The position numbers and the translations under genes are program-made. A stretch of DNA of 20,020 nt from JBCCFW01 sp039029535 (lineage in GTDB: Bacteria; Acidobacteriota; JBCCFW01): positions 1 through 20,020 of the forward strand of contig JBCCFW010000148.1 of NCBI GenBank assembly GCA_039029535.1. Direction: 5' to 3'. The notes under the pieces were generated by a model. The model worked only from the letters and a program-made list of their open reading frames with translations. It was not told where the DNA came from and searched no databases. How positions within the stretch are numbered: the stretch's first letter is position 1; every line of letters starts with the position of its first letter. Positions 1 to 7,541 of this stretch are shown piece by piece.

Positions 1-1
1 C

Positions 2-1045
2 TCGTCCATCGAGCGGGGAGACCTGATCCCCTCGCTCCCCACGCTCCGGCAGCTCGAGGCGCTCTACAAGCTCTCGCTCTCCCGGATGCTCGACCTCTTG
101 GACCTCGGCACCTGGCTGGCCGAGGCCGACAACGCGCCGCCGTCGTCCTGCGACGAGGCCAAGACCCGCTTCGCCGAGCTCCGGCGGGCGGGACGCTGGC
201 TCGACGCGCTGGCCGTGGCCCTCCAGGGCGAGTCCCTGGCCGACGCCACGGCGCCGGCGGTGGTGTGGCGTCTCCATCAGGCGACCTGCAAGCTCTACCT
301 CGGACAGGCCGCCGCGGCGCTCGAGCTCATGCAGGACTGCCTGGAGGAGCCAGGCCTGAGCCCCAGCCTGCGAAGCCATCTCCGCCTGGCTCACGCCGAC
401 GCTCTCGCGCACGCGGGGCGACACGCTGCGGCCCTCGTCGAGCTCCGGGCGGCCCAGGCCGAGCTTCCGGCCGACGCCGACGAGCGGCTCCTACGACGCT
501 GTCTCGCCGCTCGGGTCCGCATCACCCTCTTCCAGTGTTGGAAGGAAGTGGACGGTGGCGACGAGGCGACCGAGGTCGCGCCTCTCTTCCCCTTGCTGCG
601 TCGGCTCCGCGAGCTCGCAGAGGGCGATGCGGAGCGTCGTCTCCTCTACGACCTCTACGAGGCCCAGGCTCGTCATCTCGACGGCAACGACCTCCTGGCC
701 GTGAAGCTGCTCGGGGACGGCATCGCCGAGGCGCGGGAGCGGGCGGCGTCCGAGCTCGAGCTCTCGGCGAGGCTCCAGCTCATCGGCCTCCACCGCCGGA
801 ACGAACGACTCGACCAGGCGGCCAAGGTGGCGGCGCGCGTCCCGTCGTTGCTCCTGGCGCACGACTTCGATCCGGCGCTGCGCTTCGAGGCCAGCTACGA
901 GCTCTATCTCTTGGCGCGGGAGCAAGGGGACGAGAGCTCGTCGGCCAGGCACCGTCGCAGTTGTGACCGTCAACATCCGCTGGTCAGTGCTCGGCTCCCG
1001 AGCGTGATCGCCTTCGAGCGCCTGGTGGCGGGAGGTGCGGCATGA
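2..1045 (+). CDS. XRE-family HTH regulator with TPR-like helical body (5' end outside window)
   Basis: The reading frame is open from the first bases of the window, so the gene starts upstream; about 347 residues are visible. The first residues (SSIERGD...PSLPTLRQLEALY) match the last helices of a Cro/C1-type (XRE) helix-turn-helix, where the pattern IERGxxxPSLxTL is typical. The rest is rich in Ala, Leu, Arg and Glu and reads as consecutive amphipathic helix pairs with TPR-like spacing, with no membrane segment or signal peptide. The expected role is a cytoplasmic DNA-binding regulator whose helical repeat domain senses a peptide or protein partner. The stop codon overlaps the start of the next gene (ATGA at 1042-1045), so the two are probably translationally coupled. 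The HTH assignment is fairly secure; the TPR assignment rests on helix pattern only and the ligand is unknown. Confidence 0.75.
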   Translation, partial: SSIERGDLIPSLPTLRQLEALYKLSLSRMLDLLDLGTWLAEADNAPPSSCDEAKTRFAELRRAGRWLDALAVALQGESLADATAPAVVWRLHQATCKLYLGQAAAALELMQDCLEEPGLSPSLRSHLRLAHADALAHAGRHAAALVELRAAQAELPADADERLLRRCLAARVRITLFQCWKEVDGGDEATEVAPLFPLLRRLRELAEGDAERRLLYDLYEAQARHLDGNDLLAVKLLGDGIAEARERAASELELSARLQLIGLHRRNERLDQAAKVAARVPSLLLAHDFDPALRFEASYELYLLAREQGDESSSARHRRSCDRQHPLVSARLPSVIAFERLVAGGAA

Positions 1046-1224
1046 GCATGAAGCGAGTGCTCTTGGGGCTGGCCGTGGCCACGGCCCTCGGGGTCATCAG
1101 CATCAACCCGATCGACATCGACATCGACTTCGGCGGGAAGCGACGGTCGGTCCCGATCGAGGACTTCAAGAAGGGCGGCGAGCTCCACCTGCCCATCGAC
1201 CACGACGACCTGTTCGACTTGTAG
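1042..1224 (+). CDS. Small exported or membrane-anchored protein, 60 aa, coupled to the XRE regulator
   Basis: The ATG at 1042 overlaps the TGA of the upstream regulator, and a good Shine-Dalgarno (GGAGGTG, 1031-1037) lies five bases before it. The start MSMKRVLLGLAVATALG is a short basic n-region followed by a hydrophobic stretch, as in a signal peptide or single membrane anchor. The rest is strongly acidic with alternating Ile-Asp (IDIDID), a basic KRR cluster near residues 33-35, and an acidic C-terminus (DHDDLFDL). I recognise no family. The strong ribosome binding site, tight overlap and sensible N-terminus support a real gene despite its size. It might be a pro-peptide, a small membrane regulator or a partner of the upstream regulator. 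It ends nine bases before the convergent rsmI stop. Confidence 0.6.
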   Translation: MSMKRVLLGLAVATALGVISINPIDIDIDFGGKRRSVPIEDFKKGGELHLPIDHDDLFDL

Positions 1225-1233
1225 GTCTTCGCG

Positions 1234-1953
1234 TCAGCGACCGGCTGCTCCGGCGATCACCAGCACCATCTCGCCCTTGAGCGTGCGTTGCTTCGCAACC
1301 GCATGCAGCTCGGCGAGCGTCCCGCGGATCAGCTCCTCGTGGAGCTTGGTCAGCTCGCGGGCCAGGCAGGCCCGACGCTCCGGGCCGAAGACCTCCACCA
1401 GCTCAGCCAGGCTCCGCTCGACGTGATGCGGGGTCACCTGGAGCAGCAGGGTCCGGGGCTCGCTCGCCAGCTCCTCGAGCCGGCTGCGTCGACCGCCCGA
1501 CTTCCGTGGCAGGAAGCCCTCGAAGACGAAGCGGTCGGTCGGCAGGCCCGACACCGACAGCGCGGCCAGCGCCGCGCAGGGACCGGGCACCGGCGAGACG
1601 ACGTGGCCGGCCTCGACCACGGCGCGCACGAGCCGGAAGCCGGGGTCCGAGATGCAGGGCGTGCCCGCGTCGCTGACCAGGGCGACGTCGGAGCCACCGG
1701 CGAGGGCCGCGAGCACGTCGGGGATGCAGCGCTCCTCGGCGTGCTCGTCGCAACGACGGAGGCTGACCTCGCTCAGCTCCAGGGCCTGGAGCAGGCGGCC
1801 GGTCCGCCGCGTGTCCTCGGCGAGGACCAGGGCGCTCTCGGCGAGGACCTCACGCAGGCGTGGGCTCGCGTCGCCGAGGTTGCCGATGGGCGTGGCGGCG
1901 ACGTGGAGCCGCCCGGGCTCCGACGTCGTCGCTTGGTCGCCCGGGTCGCTCAG
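1234..1953 (-). CDS. rsmI: 16S rRNA (cytidine-1402-2'-O)-methyltransferase RsmI; non-standard start
   Basis: RsmI uses S-adenosylmethionine to 2'-O-methylate C1402 in the decoding centre of 16S rRNA. Reading the minus strand from about 1905 gives VAATPIGNLGD, the family's N-terminal signature, then EDTRRTGRLL, then the glycine-rich VSDAGTPCISDPG, the VPGPCAALAAL block and FEGFLPRKSGGR, in the order seen in RsmI (tetrapyrrole methylase fold). The product is about 239 residues against roughly 280 in E. coli; the shortfall is mostly C-terminal. No ATG, GTG or TTG exists between the etfA stop (1956-1958) and the conserved N-terminus. The only near-standard codon is CTG at 1951-1953, chosen here, with GAAGGG upstream as a possible weak ribosome site. 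The first in-frame GTG (1716) would remove the whole N-terminal domain. The gene is third in the etfB-etfA-rsmI series and probably depends on translational coupling. Family identity is secure; the start is not. Confidence 0.85.
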   Translation of the reverse strand: MSDPGDQATTSEPGRLHVAATPIGNLGDASPRLREVLAESALVLAEDTRRTGRLLQALELSEVSLRRCDEHAEERCIPDVLAALAGGSDVALVSDAGTPCISDPGFRLVRAVVEAGHVVSPVPGPCAALAALSVSGLPTDRFVFEGFLPRKSGGRRSRLEELASEPRTLLLQVTPHHVERSLAELVEVFGPERRACLARELTKLHEELIRGTLAELHAVAKQRTLKGEMVLVIAGAAGR

Positions 1954-1955
1954 GG

Positions 1956-2921
1956 CTACTGGCCCTTCGCCTCGCTCACCGCCGCGGTCAGCGCCGGGAC
2001 GAGCTCGAAGAGGTCACCGACGATGCCGACGTGAGCGACGTCGAAGATCGGCGCACGCGCATCCTTGTTGATGGCGATGATGAAGTCCGCGCCCTTCATC
2101 CCGACCACGTGCTGGATGGCGCCCGAGATGCCGGCGGCGATGTAGAGCTTGGGCGAGACCGTCACGCCGGACGAGCCGACCTGATGCTCCGGCGGGAGCC
2201 AGCCGGCGTCGGTCACGGGACGCGACGCGCCGACCTGACCGCCGAGGGCGGTGGCCAGCGCCTCGATGATCTCGAACTTGTCGGCGCCGCCCAGCGAGCG
2301 ACCGCCCGACACGATGACTTCGGCCTGGGTGAGGTCGACCTTGCCACCGCCGCTGCTCTTGACCTCGACGAAGCGGCCCTTGAGCACGTCCTCGGAGAGA
2401 CCGGCGCTCACCTCGACCACCTCGGCGCTGCCGCCGGCGCTGCCCGCGGCCGCGGAGCCCCGCTGCACGGTGGCGATCACCGGCTTGCCCTTGAGCTTGA
2501 AGTCGAGGTCGAGCTTGGCGTTGAAGGCCTTGCGCGAGAAGACGACGTCATCGCCCTCGACGCGGAGGCCCGTCAGCTCGGAGGCGGGGGCGCCGTCGGT
2601 GCGCAGCGCCAGGCGCGGAACCCAGTCCCAGCCGATGGGACCGTGCGACGCGAGCACGAGGTCGTGACCGCCGTCGTTGACGAGCGCCGTGAGGGCGGCG
2701 AGCCAGGCGTCGGCGGAGTAGTCGGCCAGCAGCGGATCGGCGACGGCGTGGACCTTGAGCCCACCGCGGTCGGCGAGGTCGCGGGCGGCGGCCGCGGGGT
2801 CGGCGGCGAGCACGGCACCCTCGACCTCGGCTCCCGGGAGGGAGGCGGCCAGGGTCACGAGCTCGAGAGCGGACTCGCGGACACGATCGGGCTGGGCATC
2901 GGCGACGACGAGGATCTTCAT
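1956..2921 (-). CDS. etfA: Electron transfer flavoprotein, alpha subunit
   Basis: With EtfB this forms the soluble heterodimer that carries electrons from acyl-CoA and related dehydrogenases to ETF:quinone oxidoreductase; the alpha subunit holds FAD. The 321-residue length is normal. The N-terminal domain (MKILVVADAQ...) is the nucleotide-binding alpha/beta fold. The C-terminal half holds the FAD-binding signature: VSGGRSLGG, then GASRPVTDAGW, then the block from SPKLYIAAGISGAIQH to AINKDARAPIF, nearly matching the family consensus. The ATG at 2921 has an AGGAAG Shine-Dalgarno overlapping the etfB stop. The gap to etfB is ten bases, so they are co-transcribed. The stop lies just before the rsmI start region. 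Nothing visible marks it as an electron-bifurcating ETF rather than a standard one. Confidence 0.95.
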   Translation of the reverse strand: MKILVVADAQPDRVRESALELVTLAASLPGAEVEGAVLAADPAAAARDLADRGGLKVHAVADPLLADYSADAWLAALTALVNDGGHDLVLASHGPIGWDWVPRLALRTDGAPASELTGLRVEGDDVVFSRKAFNAKLDLDFKLKGKPVIATVQRGSAAAGSAGGSAEVVEVSAGLSEDVLKGRFVEVKSSGGGKVDLTQAEVIVSGGRSLGGADKFEIIEALATALGGQVGASRPVTDAGWLPPEHQVGSSGVTVSPKLYIAAGISGAIQHVVGMKGADFIIAINKDARAPIFDVAHVGIVGDLFELVPALTAAVSEAKGQ

Positions 2922-2931
2922 CGCAATCTTC

Positions 2932-3732
2932 CTAAAGGACGCCGGTCCGCTCGCGGATGCGGCGGACGAGCTCGGCGGCGATCTCTTCGTTGGAACCGGT
3001 CAGCATTTCCGCACCCTCGGTCTTCTCGGGCTCCTTCAGGGAGACCACCTCGAGACGACGACCGGCGGCGCCCACGGCGTCGGCGGAGACCCCGAGCTCG
3101 TCGGGGGTGGGCTGCGTCATCGGCTTCTTCTTGGCCGCCATGATGCCCTTGATGTTGGGGTAGCGCGGCGGGCCGTCACCGGCGCCGGTCTGCACGCTCA
3201 CCAGGGCGGGAAGGCTCATCTTCACGACCTCGCGGGCGTCGCCCTCGAGCTCGCGCTCGACCACCAGCGCGTCACCGTCGACCTGCATGCTCATGATGCC
3301 GGTCGCGCAGGAGGTGCCGAGCCGCTCGGCGAGCAGGGGGCCGGTCTGGCCGAAGTTGTCGTCCCAGGCCTGGAGGCCGGTGACGACGATGTCGAAGGGG
3401 CCTTCCTTCTCGGCCACCGCGGCCAGCGTCGCCGAGTTCGACCAGGGGTCGCCGCCGGCGAAGGCAGGGTCGGAGAGCAGCACGGCGCGGTCGGCGCCGC
3501 GCGCCAGGGCCTTGCGGACGTCCTGCTTGCAGCCGTCGTCGCCGATGGTGACGACCACGATCTCGATGTCGCCGTCGGCGTCCTTGAGCTTGAGCGCCAG
3601 CTCGAGACCGAAGAGGTCGAACTCGTTGGCGGTCATGGCGAGACCGTCGGTCTCGATCCACTGACCGTCGGCGTCGGGAGCCAGACGCGAGTTGGCGTCA
3701 GGGACCTGTTTCAGGCAGGCGAGGATCTTCAC
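2932..3732 (-). CDS. etfB: Electron transfer flavoprotein, beta subunit
   Basis: This is the partner of the etfA product; the beta subunit holds the AMP (or second flavin) site and the docking surface for dehydrogenases. The start KILACLKQVPD is the classic EtfB N-terminus. Inside are the family features IVVVTIGDDGCKQDVRKALARG-like (nucleotide-binding turn) and TGLQAWDDNFGQTGPLLAERLG-like segments, then SLPALVSVQTG and PRYPNIKGIMAAKKKP, the region used for partner recognition. I choose GTG at 3730-3732, giving 266 residues, because it puts the conserved KILACLKQVPD at the N-terminus. An in-frame ATG at 3780 lies within the likely -10 element and would add a non-conserved extension. First gene of the minus-strand operon. 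Confidence 0.94.
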   Translation of the reverse strand: MKILACLKQVPDANSRLAPDADGQWIETDGLAMTANEFDLFGLELALKLKDADGDIEIVVVTIGDDGCKQDVRKALARGADRAVLLSDPAFAGGDPWSNSATLAAVAEKEGPFDIVVTGLQAWDDNFGQTGPLLAERLGTSCATGIMSMQVDGDALVVERELEGDAREVVKMSLPALVSVQTGAGDGPPRYPNIKGIMAAKKKPMTQPTPDELGVSADAVGAAGRRLEVVSLKEPEKTEGAEMLTGSNEEIAAELVRRIRERTGVL

Positions 3733-3775
3733 GGGACACCCCAGGAGGATGGCGAAAAGGGGGAGAAGGCGGGGG

Positions 3776-3804
3776 ATCATGGTGGTAGGGCAGGACAGCG
3801 TCAA
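3776..3804 (-). promoter_or_regulatory. Sigma70-like promoter for etfB-etfA-rsmI
   Basis: On the minus strand a TTGACG box (plus coordinates 3799-3804) is separated by exactly 17 bases from CATGAT (3776-3781). This is five of six and four of six matches to the -35 and -10 consensus with ideal spacing. Transcription would start near 3769, leaving a leader of about 37 bases before the etfB GTG. This supports the GTG start. It sits in the divergent gap before the Memo gene. Confidence 0.45.
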
Positions 3805-3859
3805 GCGTGCCAGGATCTGCCTCACGCGCCCTCCTCCGGGGCGCCTCGGAGACCCGCCG

Positions 3860-4702
3860 ATGCAAGGACCCACCCGACGCGAGCCCGCCGTCGCCGGCTG
3901 GTTCTACCCGGCCGACCCGACCGAGCTGCGGTCCGAGGTCGAGGAGCTTCTCGGCGGGGAGGAGCCCGACCTCGAGCCACGGCTCGCCCTCGTTCCTCAT
4001 GCCGGTTACGTCTACTCGGGGGCCATCGCCGCGACGGTCTACCGGCGGCTCGTGCTGCCTCGGGTGGTCGTGCTGCTCGGACCCAACCACCACGGCGTCG
4101 GTCGGCCCTTCGCCTTGCCGAGGTCCGGGGCCTGGCGCACTCCGCTGGGGGAGGTGGCGCTGGCGCCGGAGAGCGAGACCATCGCCGCCCGGTCGTCGCT
4201 GTTCTCCGACGACTGGCGAGCCCACGCCAAGGACCACGCGCTCGAGGTCCAGCTCCCGTTCCTCCAGGTGCTCGCCGAGCGTCAGGGGCGGGAGCTGTCG
4301 CTGATGACCTTGTCGGTGGGGACCCACGATCCGGACGCGCTGGCGGAGGCCGGGGAAGCGCTTGCCGACGGGCTCGTCGAGGCGGGGCTCACCACGCCGC
4401 AGGACGTCCTTCTCTTGGTGTCCTCGGACATGTCGCACCACATCTCGTCGGAGCGGGCGCGGGCGCTGGACCTGCCGGCGTTGGAGCCGCTGATCGCCGG
4501 TGAGGCTCAGGGCTTCTTCGATCGCATCGCCAACCATGGCGTGACGGCCTGTGGAGTGGCGCCGGCGACCGTCGCGCTGCACGCCGCCCGGCGACTGGGA
4601 CTCAGGCCGGGCGAGCTGCTGCGGTACGGGCACAGTGGAGAGGTGACCGGTGACGATGACCGGGTGGTGGCGTATGCCGCGGCCTGGTTGCCGGCGGCGT
4701 AG
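3860..4702 (+). CDS. Memo-family protein (AmmeMemoRadiSam system protein B type)
   Basis: A 280-residue protein of the MEMO1 family, a fold related to class III extradiol dioxygenases. It opens with REPAVAGWFYP, the usual family start. Then come PHAGYVYSG (His47), GPNHHG (His77, His78), SSDMSHH (Asp190, His193, His194) and TACGVAP (Cys231). His47, His77 and Cys231 sit where human MEMO1 has its metal-binding His49, His81 and Cys244, so metal binding is likely retained. ATG at 3860 is preceded by GGAG (3848-3851) at eight bases and fits the family start. Bacterial homologues often sit with an AMMECR1-domain gene and a radical SAM gene; neither is in this window. The gene stands alone between the divergent etf operon and lptD. 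Its biochemical reaction is not established. Confidence 0.92.
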   Translation: MQGPTRREPAVAGWFYPADPTELRSEVEELLGGEEPDLEPRLALVPHAGYVYSGAIAATVYRRLVLPRVVVLLGPNHHGVGRPFALPRSGAWRTPLGEVALAPESETIAARSSLFSDDWRAHAKDHALEVQLPFLQVLAERQGRELSLMTLSVGTHDPDALAEAGEALADGLVEAGLTTPQDVLLLVSSDMSHHISSERARALDLPALEPLIAGEAQGFFDRIANHGVTACGVAPATVALHAARRLGLRPGELLRYGHSGEVTGDDDRVVAYAAAWLPAA

Positions 4703-4711
4703 GGGGCGAGA

Positions 4712-4765
4712 GGGAAGGAAGCTGCTGGGGCTGGACCCACGTGCGGGCTGACACCTTCCGTTCCC
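4712..4765 (+). terminator. Weak inverted repeat between the Memo gene and lptD
   Basis: GGGAAGGAAG at 4712-4721 can pair with CTTCCGTTCCC at 4755-4765, leaving one bulged G and a loop of about 33 bases. It lies ten bases after the Memo stop. There is no T-tract, so it is a weak terminator candidate at best. It may instead belong to the leader of lptD. Confidence 0.2.
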
Positions 4766-4800
4766 TTCCAGCTTCGTTCGTTCGGGCGCGAGCTGCTATC

Positions 4801-7539
4801 GTGAGGGCGTCTCCCGACCCTCTCCACGCCTCCGAGAGCCTCGTCTTGTCCCTGCGAAGCCACGCCGCCGAGGTCGTCTCTCTCATCGGGCTGCTGGCCT
4901 GCCTGACGGCGGTCGGTCCAGCGCTGGGCGCCTCGCTCGAGACCGACGCGCCCGAGGGGCCCGCCCTGCCGGTGCTCCTCGTGCCCTGGCCGGAGGCTGA
5001 CCCGGAGACGCCGGTGGCCCCGCCGGAGACCGAGGGACTCCCGGTCCTCGTGCTCACCCCGCCGGCCGAGCCGCTCCCTCTCGAGGTCGCCAGCCTCTCC
5101 GGTGACCGCGCCCCGGTGGGCGGCGGCAGCGGGGGCTCGGGTCACGAGATCGAGCTCGGCCTGCCGCGTCCGTTCCTGCCGCCGCCGCGAGTGGCGCCGG
5201 GGTCGACGGTGCAGGAGCTCACCCCGCCCAGCGACGCGAACCCGCGCTGGAGCTTCCCGGTCACCGACACGCTCTCCTGGTCGTCCCGCGAGTCCTCCTT
5301 CGAGGGAGAGTGGGCCGTCCTCCGGGGACAGGTCGACATCCGCGCCGGGCTCGACCGCATCCAGGCCGACCACGTCCGCCTCAACCAGACCACCCGAAAG
5401 CTCGTCGCCGAAGGCAACGTGGTCCTCGACCATCTCGACTCGCGGCTCACCGGCGACCGGATGGAGTACGACCTCGAGACCAACACCGGCACGGTCTACG
5501 ACTGCCTGGGCTACACCGGCCGCGACGTGAACTTCACGGGTGAGAAGGTCGAGAAGGTCTCCGACGACAAGTTCATCGTCTACGACGGCAGCTTCACCAC
5601 CTGCGCCCAGCCGCTGCCCATCTGGCAGGTCCGCGCGTCGAAGGCGATCGTCCACCTCGATCACTTCGTCTACACCTGGAATCCGCGCGTCTTCTTCAAG
5701 AAGGTGCCCGCCTACTATCTCCCGTGGGCCGCCTTCCCCATACGCGACCAGCGCACCTCGGGCTTCATGATCCCGAAGATCAGCACCTCGTCACGTCGGG
5801 GCGCGTCGATCTCCGAGGAGTACTTCTGGGCGATCAACCGCTCCTCCGATCTCACCGTCGGCGTGCAGTGGTGGGAGAAGTTCGGCTACGCGACCGAGCT
5901 CGAGGGACGCTGGCATCTCGGCAACATGACCCGTCCGGGCAACGCCCGCCTCTACTACCTCGACGCCAAGGACGAGGAAGACAGCCCCTTCCTCCCCGAC
6001 ACCCGCTGGCATCTCAAGTTCGACCACCAGCAGAAGATCTTCGAGGACTGGGACCTCAGCTTCTCCGGTGAGGCGGGCAGTGATCAGCTCATCGACCGCG
6101 AGATCTTCACCGGCGACAACGAGCTCATCGACCGCACTCCGGTGTTCAACCAGCGGCTGAACCTCCGTCGTCAGTGGGGCAAGCACGGCCTCACCATCGT
6201 CCTGCAGAACAACGAGCGACAGCGTCAGGACACCCCCGACAACGGCACGGGCTACACCGGCAACCGCCGCGACACCGACATCAACCGCGAGCTGCCCTCG
6301 GTCGAGTACCGCGCCAACGGCATCCAGATCGGCGGCCAGCGCTGGGCCTCGCTCAACCTCGAGGGCTCGCTGGCCCGCCTGTCGGTCAACGACCAGAGAG
6401 AGGTCGGCACGCTCTTCGACGGAACGACCGGCGTGCAGAACGTCACCGTCGACCGCCGCAAGCACGACTACTGGCGTGCCGACTTCGCTCCCCAGTTCCG
6501 CTTCCCCGTGAACCTCGAGTTTCTCGAGGTCGAGCCGGCCATCAACCTCCGCGGGACCTGGTGGTCGCGTCTCGAGAGCATCATGGACGAGCCCATCACC
6601 GTCACGGATCCGCGGGACTTCGACTACTCGTTCACCGACGGTGACGACGAGTCGAGCTTCCTCTGGGCCTGGGACGCCAGCCTGCGCCTCGGTGGTCCCG
6701 ACTTCCAGCGCATCTACAAGCGGGCCGCCGCACCGGGTCAGAAGAAGTGGCAGCACCTCATCGAGCCCGAGCTCGAGTTCCGCTACACGCCCCGCGTCGA
6801 CGAGGACGACCTCACCAGCCGTGACGACCTCGAGCTCATCCAGGGCGACCGCCGGGCCGGCACCTACACGGGACGCTTCGACCGCCTGGGCAAGGAGATC
6901 CGGGTCGGTCTCATCAACACCCTGCGCAGCAAGCGTGTCGTCCCCGTCGGTGCGCAGGGAGAGTCGGCCCACGACCTCCTGACCTGGCGGCTCATGGCCA
7001 CCTACGACCTCAAGGACAAGGAGAGCACCCGCACCTTCGACGGTCGTCAGGAAGAGAGCCACTGGTCGCAGGTGAGCTCGACGGTGACCTACCGGCCGAC
7101 CCCCGGCACGCAGTTCCGGCTCACCAACAACTACGACATCCTCCAGGACGACGTCACCTCGACCATGCTCACCGGCGGGCTCGAGGGAGACTGGGGCTAC
7201 TTCGACGTCAACTTCCGATCGCGTCGTGACCAGACCACGCTCGAGAGCACGCAGAACCAGCTCCAGCTCTTCGGCGAGAACTACTTCTACAAGGGTGACC
7301 GCGTCCGGCTCGCGTACAACTTCACCCGGAACTTCACGCGCAGCAACGCCAGCGATCCCGACTGGCCCTACCGCTTCCTGGGCGTCTCCTACTTCAACCA
7401 GTGCTGCGGCGTCGCCCTCACCTGGGAAGACCGTGACGAGCGCTCCCTGCCCCGCGAGCGCGAGTGGGAGCTGACCGTGTCCCTGAAGGACCTCGGCAAC
7501 TTCCTCCGCTACCGCAACCGCAGTCGCTCCGGGCAGTAG
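4801..7539 (+). CDS. lptD: LPS-assembly outer-membrane protein LptD
   Basis: LptD is the outer-membrane beta-barrel that, with lipoprotein LptE, inserts lipopolysaccharide into the outer leaflet. From GTG 4801 the protein has 912 residues. A signal peptide core (VVSLIGLLACLTAV) ends at ALGA|S near residue 44. A Pro/Gly-rich linker follows, then the OstA/LptA-like jellyroll (about residues 160-270; ADHVRLNQTTRKLVAEGNV, DRMEYDLETNTG). Next is the conserved barrel entry VPAYYLPWAAFPI, TSGFMIPK, and a long barrel rich in paired aromatic and charged residues. Cysteines 235, 268 and the adjacent pair 868-869 (NQCCGV) recall the four disulfide cysteines of E. coli LptD, including its CC pair. The start is uncertain: GTG 4741, GTG 4801 and TTG 4846 are all in frame, and TTG 4846 would give the most compact signal peptide (29 residues). 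First of a four-gene run. Confidence 0.9.
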   Translation: MRASPDPLHASESLVLSLRSHAAEVVSLIGLLACLTAVGPALGASLETDAPEGPALPVLLVPWPEADPETPVAPPETEGLPVLVLTPPAEPLPLEVASLSGDRAPVGGGSGGSGHEIELGLPRPFLPPPRVAPGSTVQELTPPSDANPRWSFPVTDTLSWSSRESSFEGEWAVLRGQVDIRAGLDRIQADHVRLNQTTRKLVAEGNVVLDHLDSRLTGDRMEYDLETNTGTVYDCLGYTGRDVNFTGEKVEKVSDDKFIVYDGSFTTCAQPLPIWQVRASKAIVHLDHFVYTWNPRVFFKKVPAYYLPWAAFPIRDQRTSGFMIPKISTSSRRGASISEEYFWAINRSSDLTVGVQWWEKFGYATELEGRWHLGNMTRPGNARLYYLDAKDEEDSPFLPDTRWHLKFDHQQKIFEDWDLSFSGEAGSDQLIDREIFTGDNELIDRTPVFNQRLNLRRQWGKHGLTIVLQNNERQRQDTPDNGTGYTGNRRDTDINRELPSVEYRANGIQIGGQRWASLNLEGSLARLSVNDQREVGTLFDGTTGVQNVTVDRRKHDYWRADFAPQFRFPVNLEFLEVEPAINLRGTWWSRLESIMDEPITVTDPRDFDYSFTDGDDESSFLWAWDASLRLGGPDFQRIYKRAAAPGQKKWQHLIEPELEFRYTPRVDEDDLTSRDDLELIQGDRRAGTYTGRFDRLGKEIRVGLINTLRSKRVVPVGAQGESAHDLLTWRLMATYDLKDKESTRTFDGRQEESHWSQVSSTVTYRPTPGTQFRLTNNYDILQDDVTSTMLTGGLEGDWGYFDVNFRSRRDQTTLESTQNQLQLFGENYFYKGDRVRLAYNFTRNFTRSNASDPDWPYRFLGVSYFNQCCGVALTWEDRDERSLPREREWELTVSLKDLGNFLRYRNRSRSGQ

Positions 7540-7541
7540 CG

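Noticed and set aside
3733..3873. N-terminal extension of EtfB up to an ATG at 3873
   Set aside because: The extension is not conserved in the family, includes the likely promoter, and would hide the standard KILACLKQVPD start.
1288..4503. Long plus-strand open frames (1288-2034, 1860-3143, 2755-4503) across the etf/rsmI region
   Set aside because: They lie antisense to, or in another frame of, clearly recognisable genes, have Arg/Gly/Ala-rich low-complexity translations and no family motifs. Such long shadows are expected at high GC.
7464..7541. Upstream GTG start for the SDR gene inside lptD
   Set aside because: It would add a 26-residue Pro/Arg-rich tail read from lptD codons before the Rossmann motif; TTG 7542 gives the normal family start.
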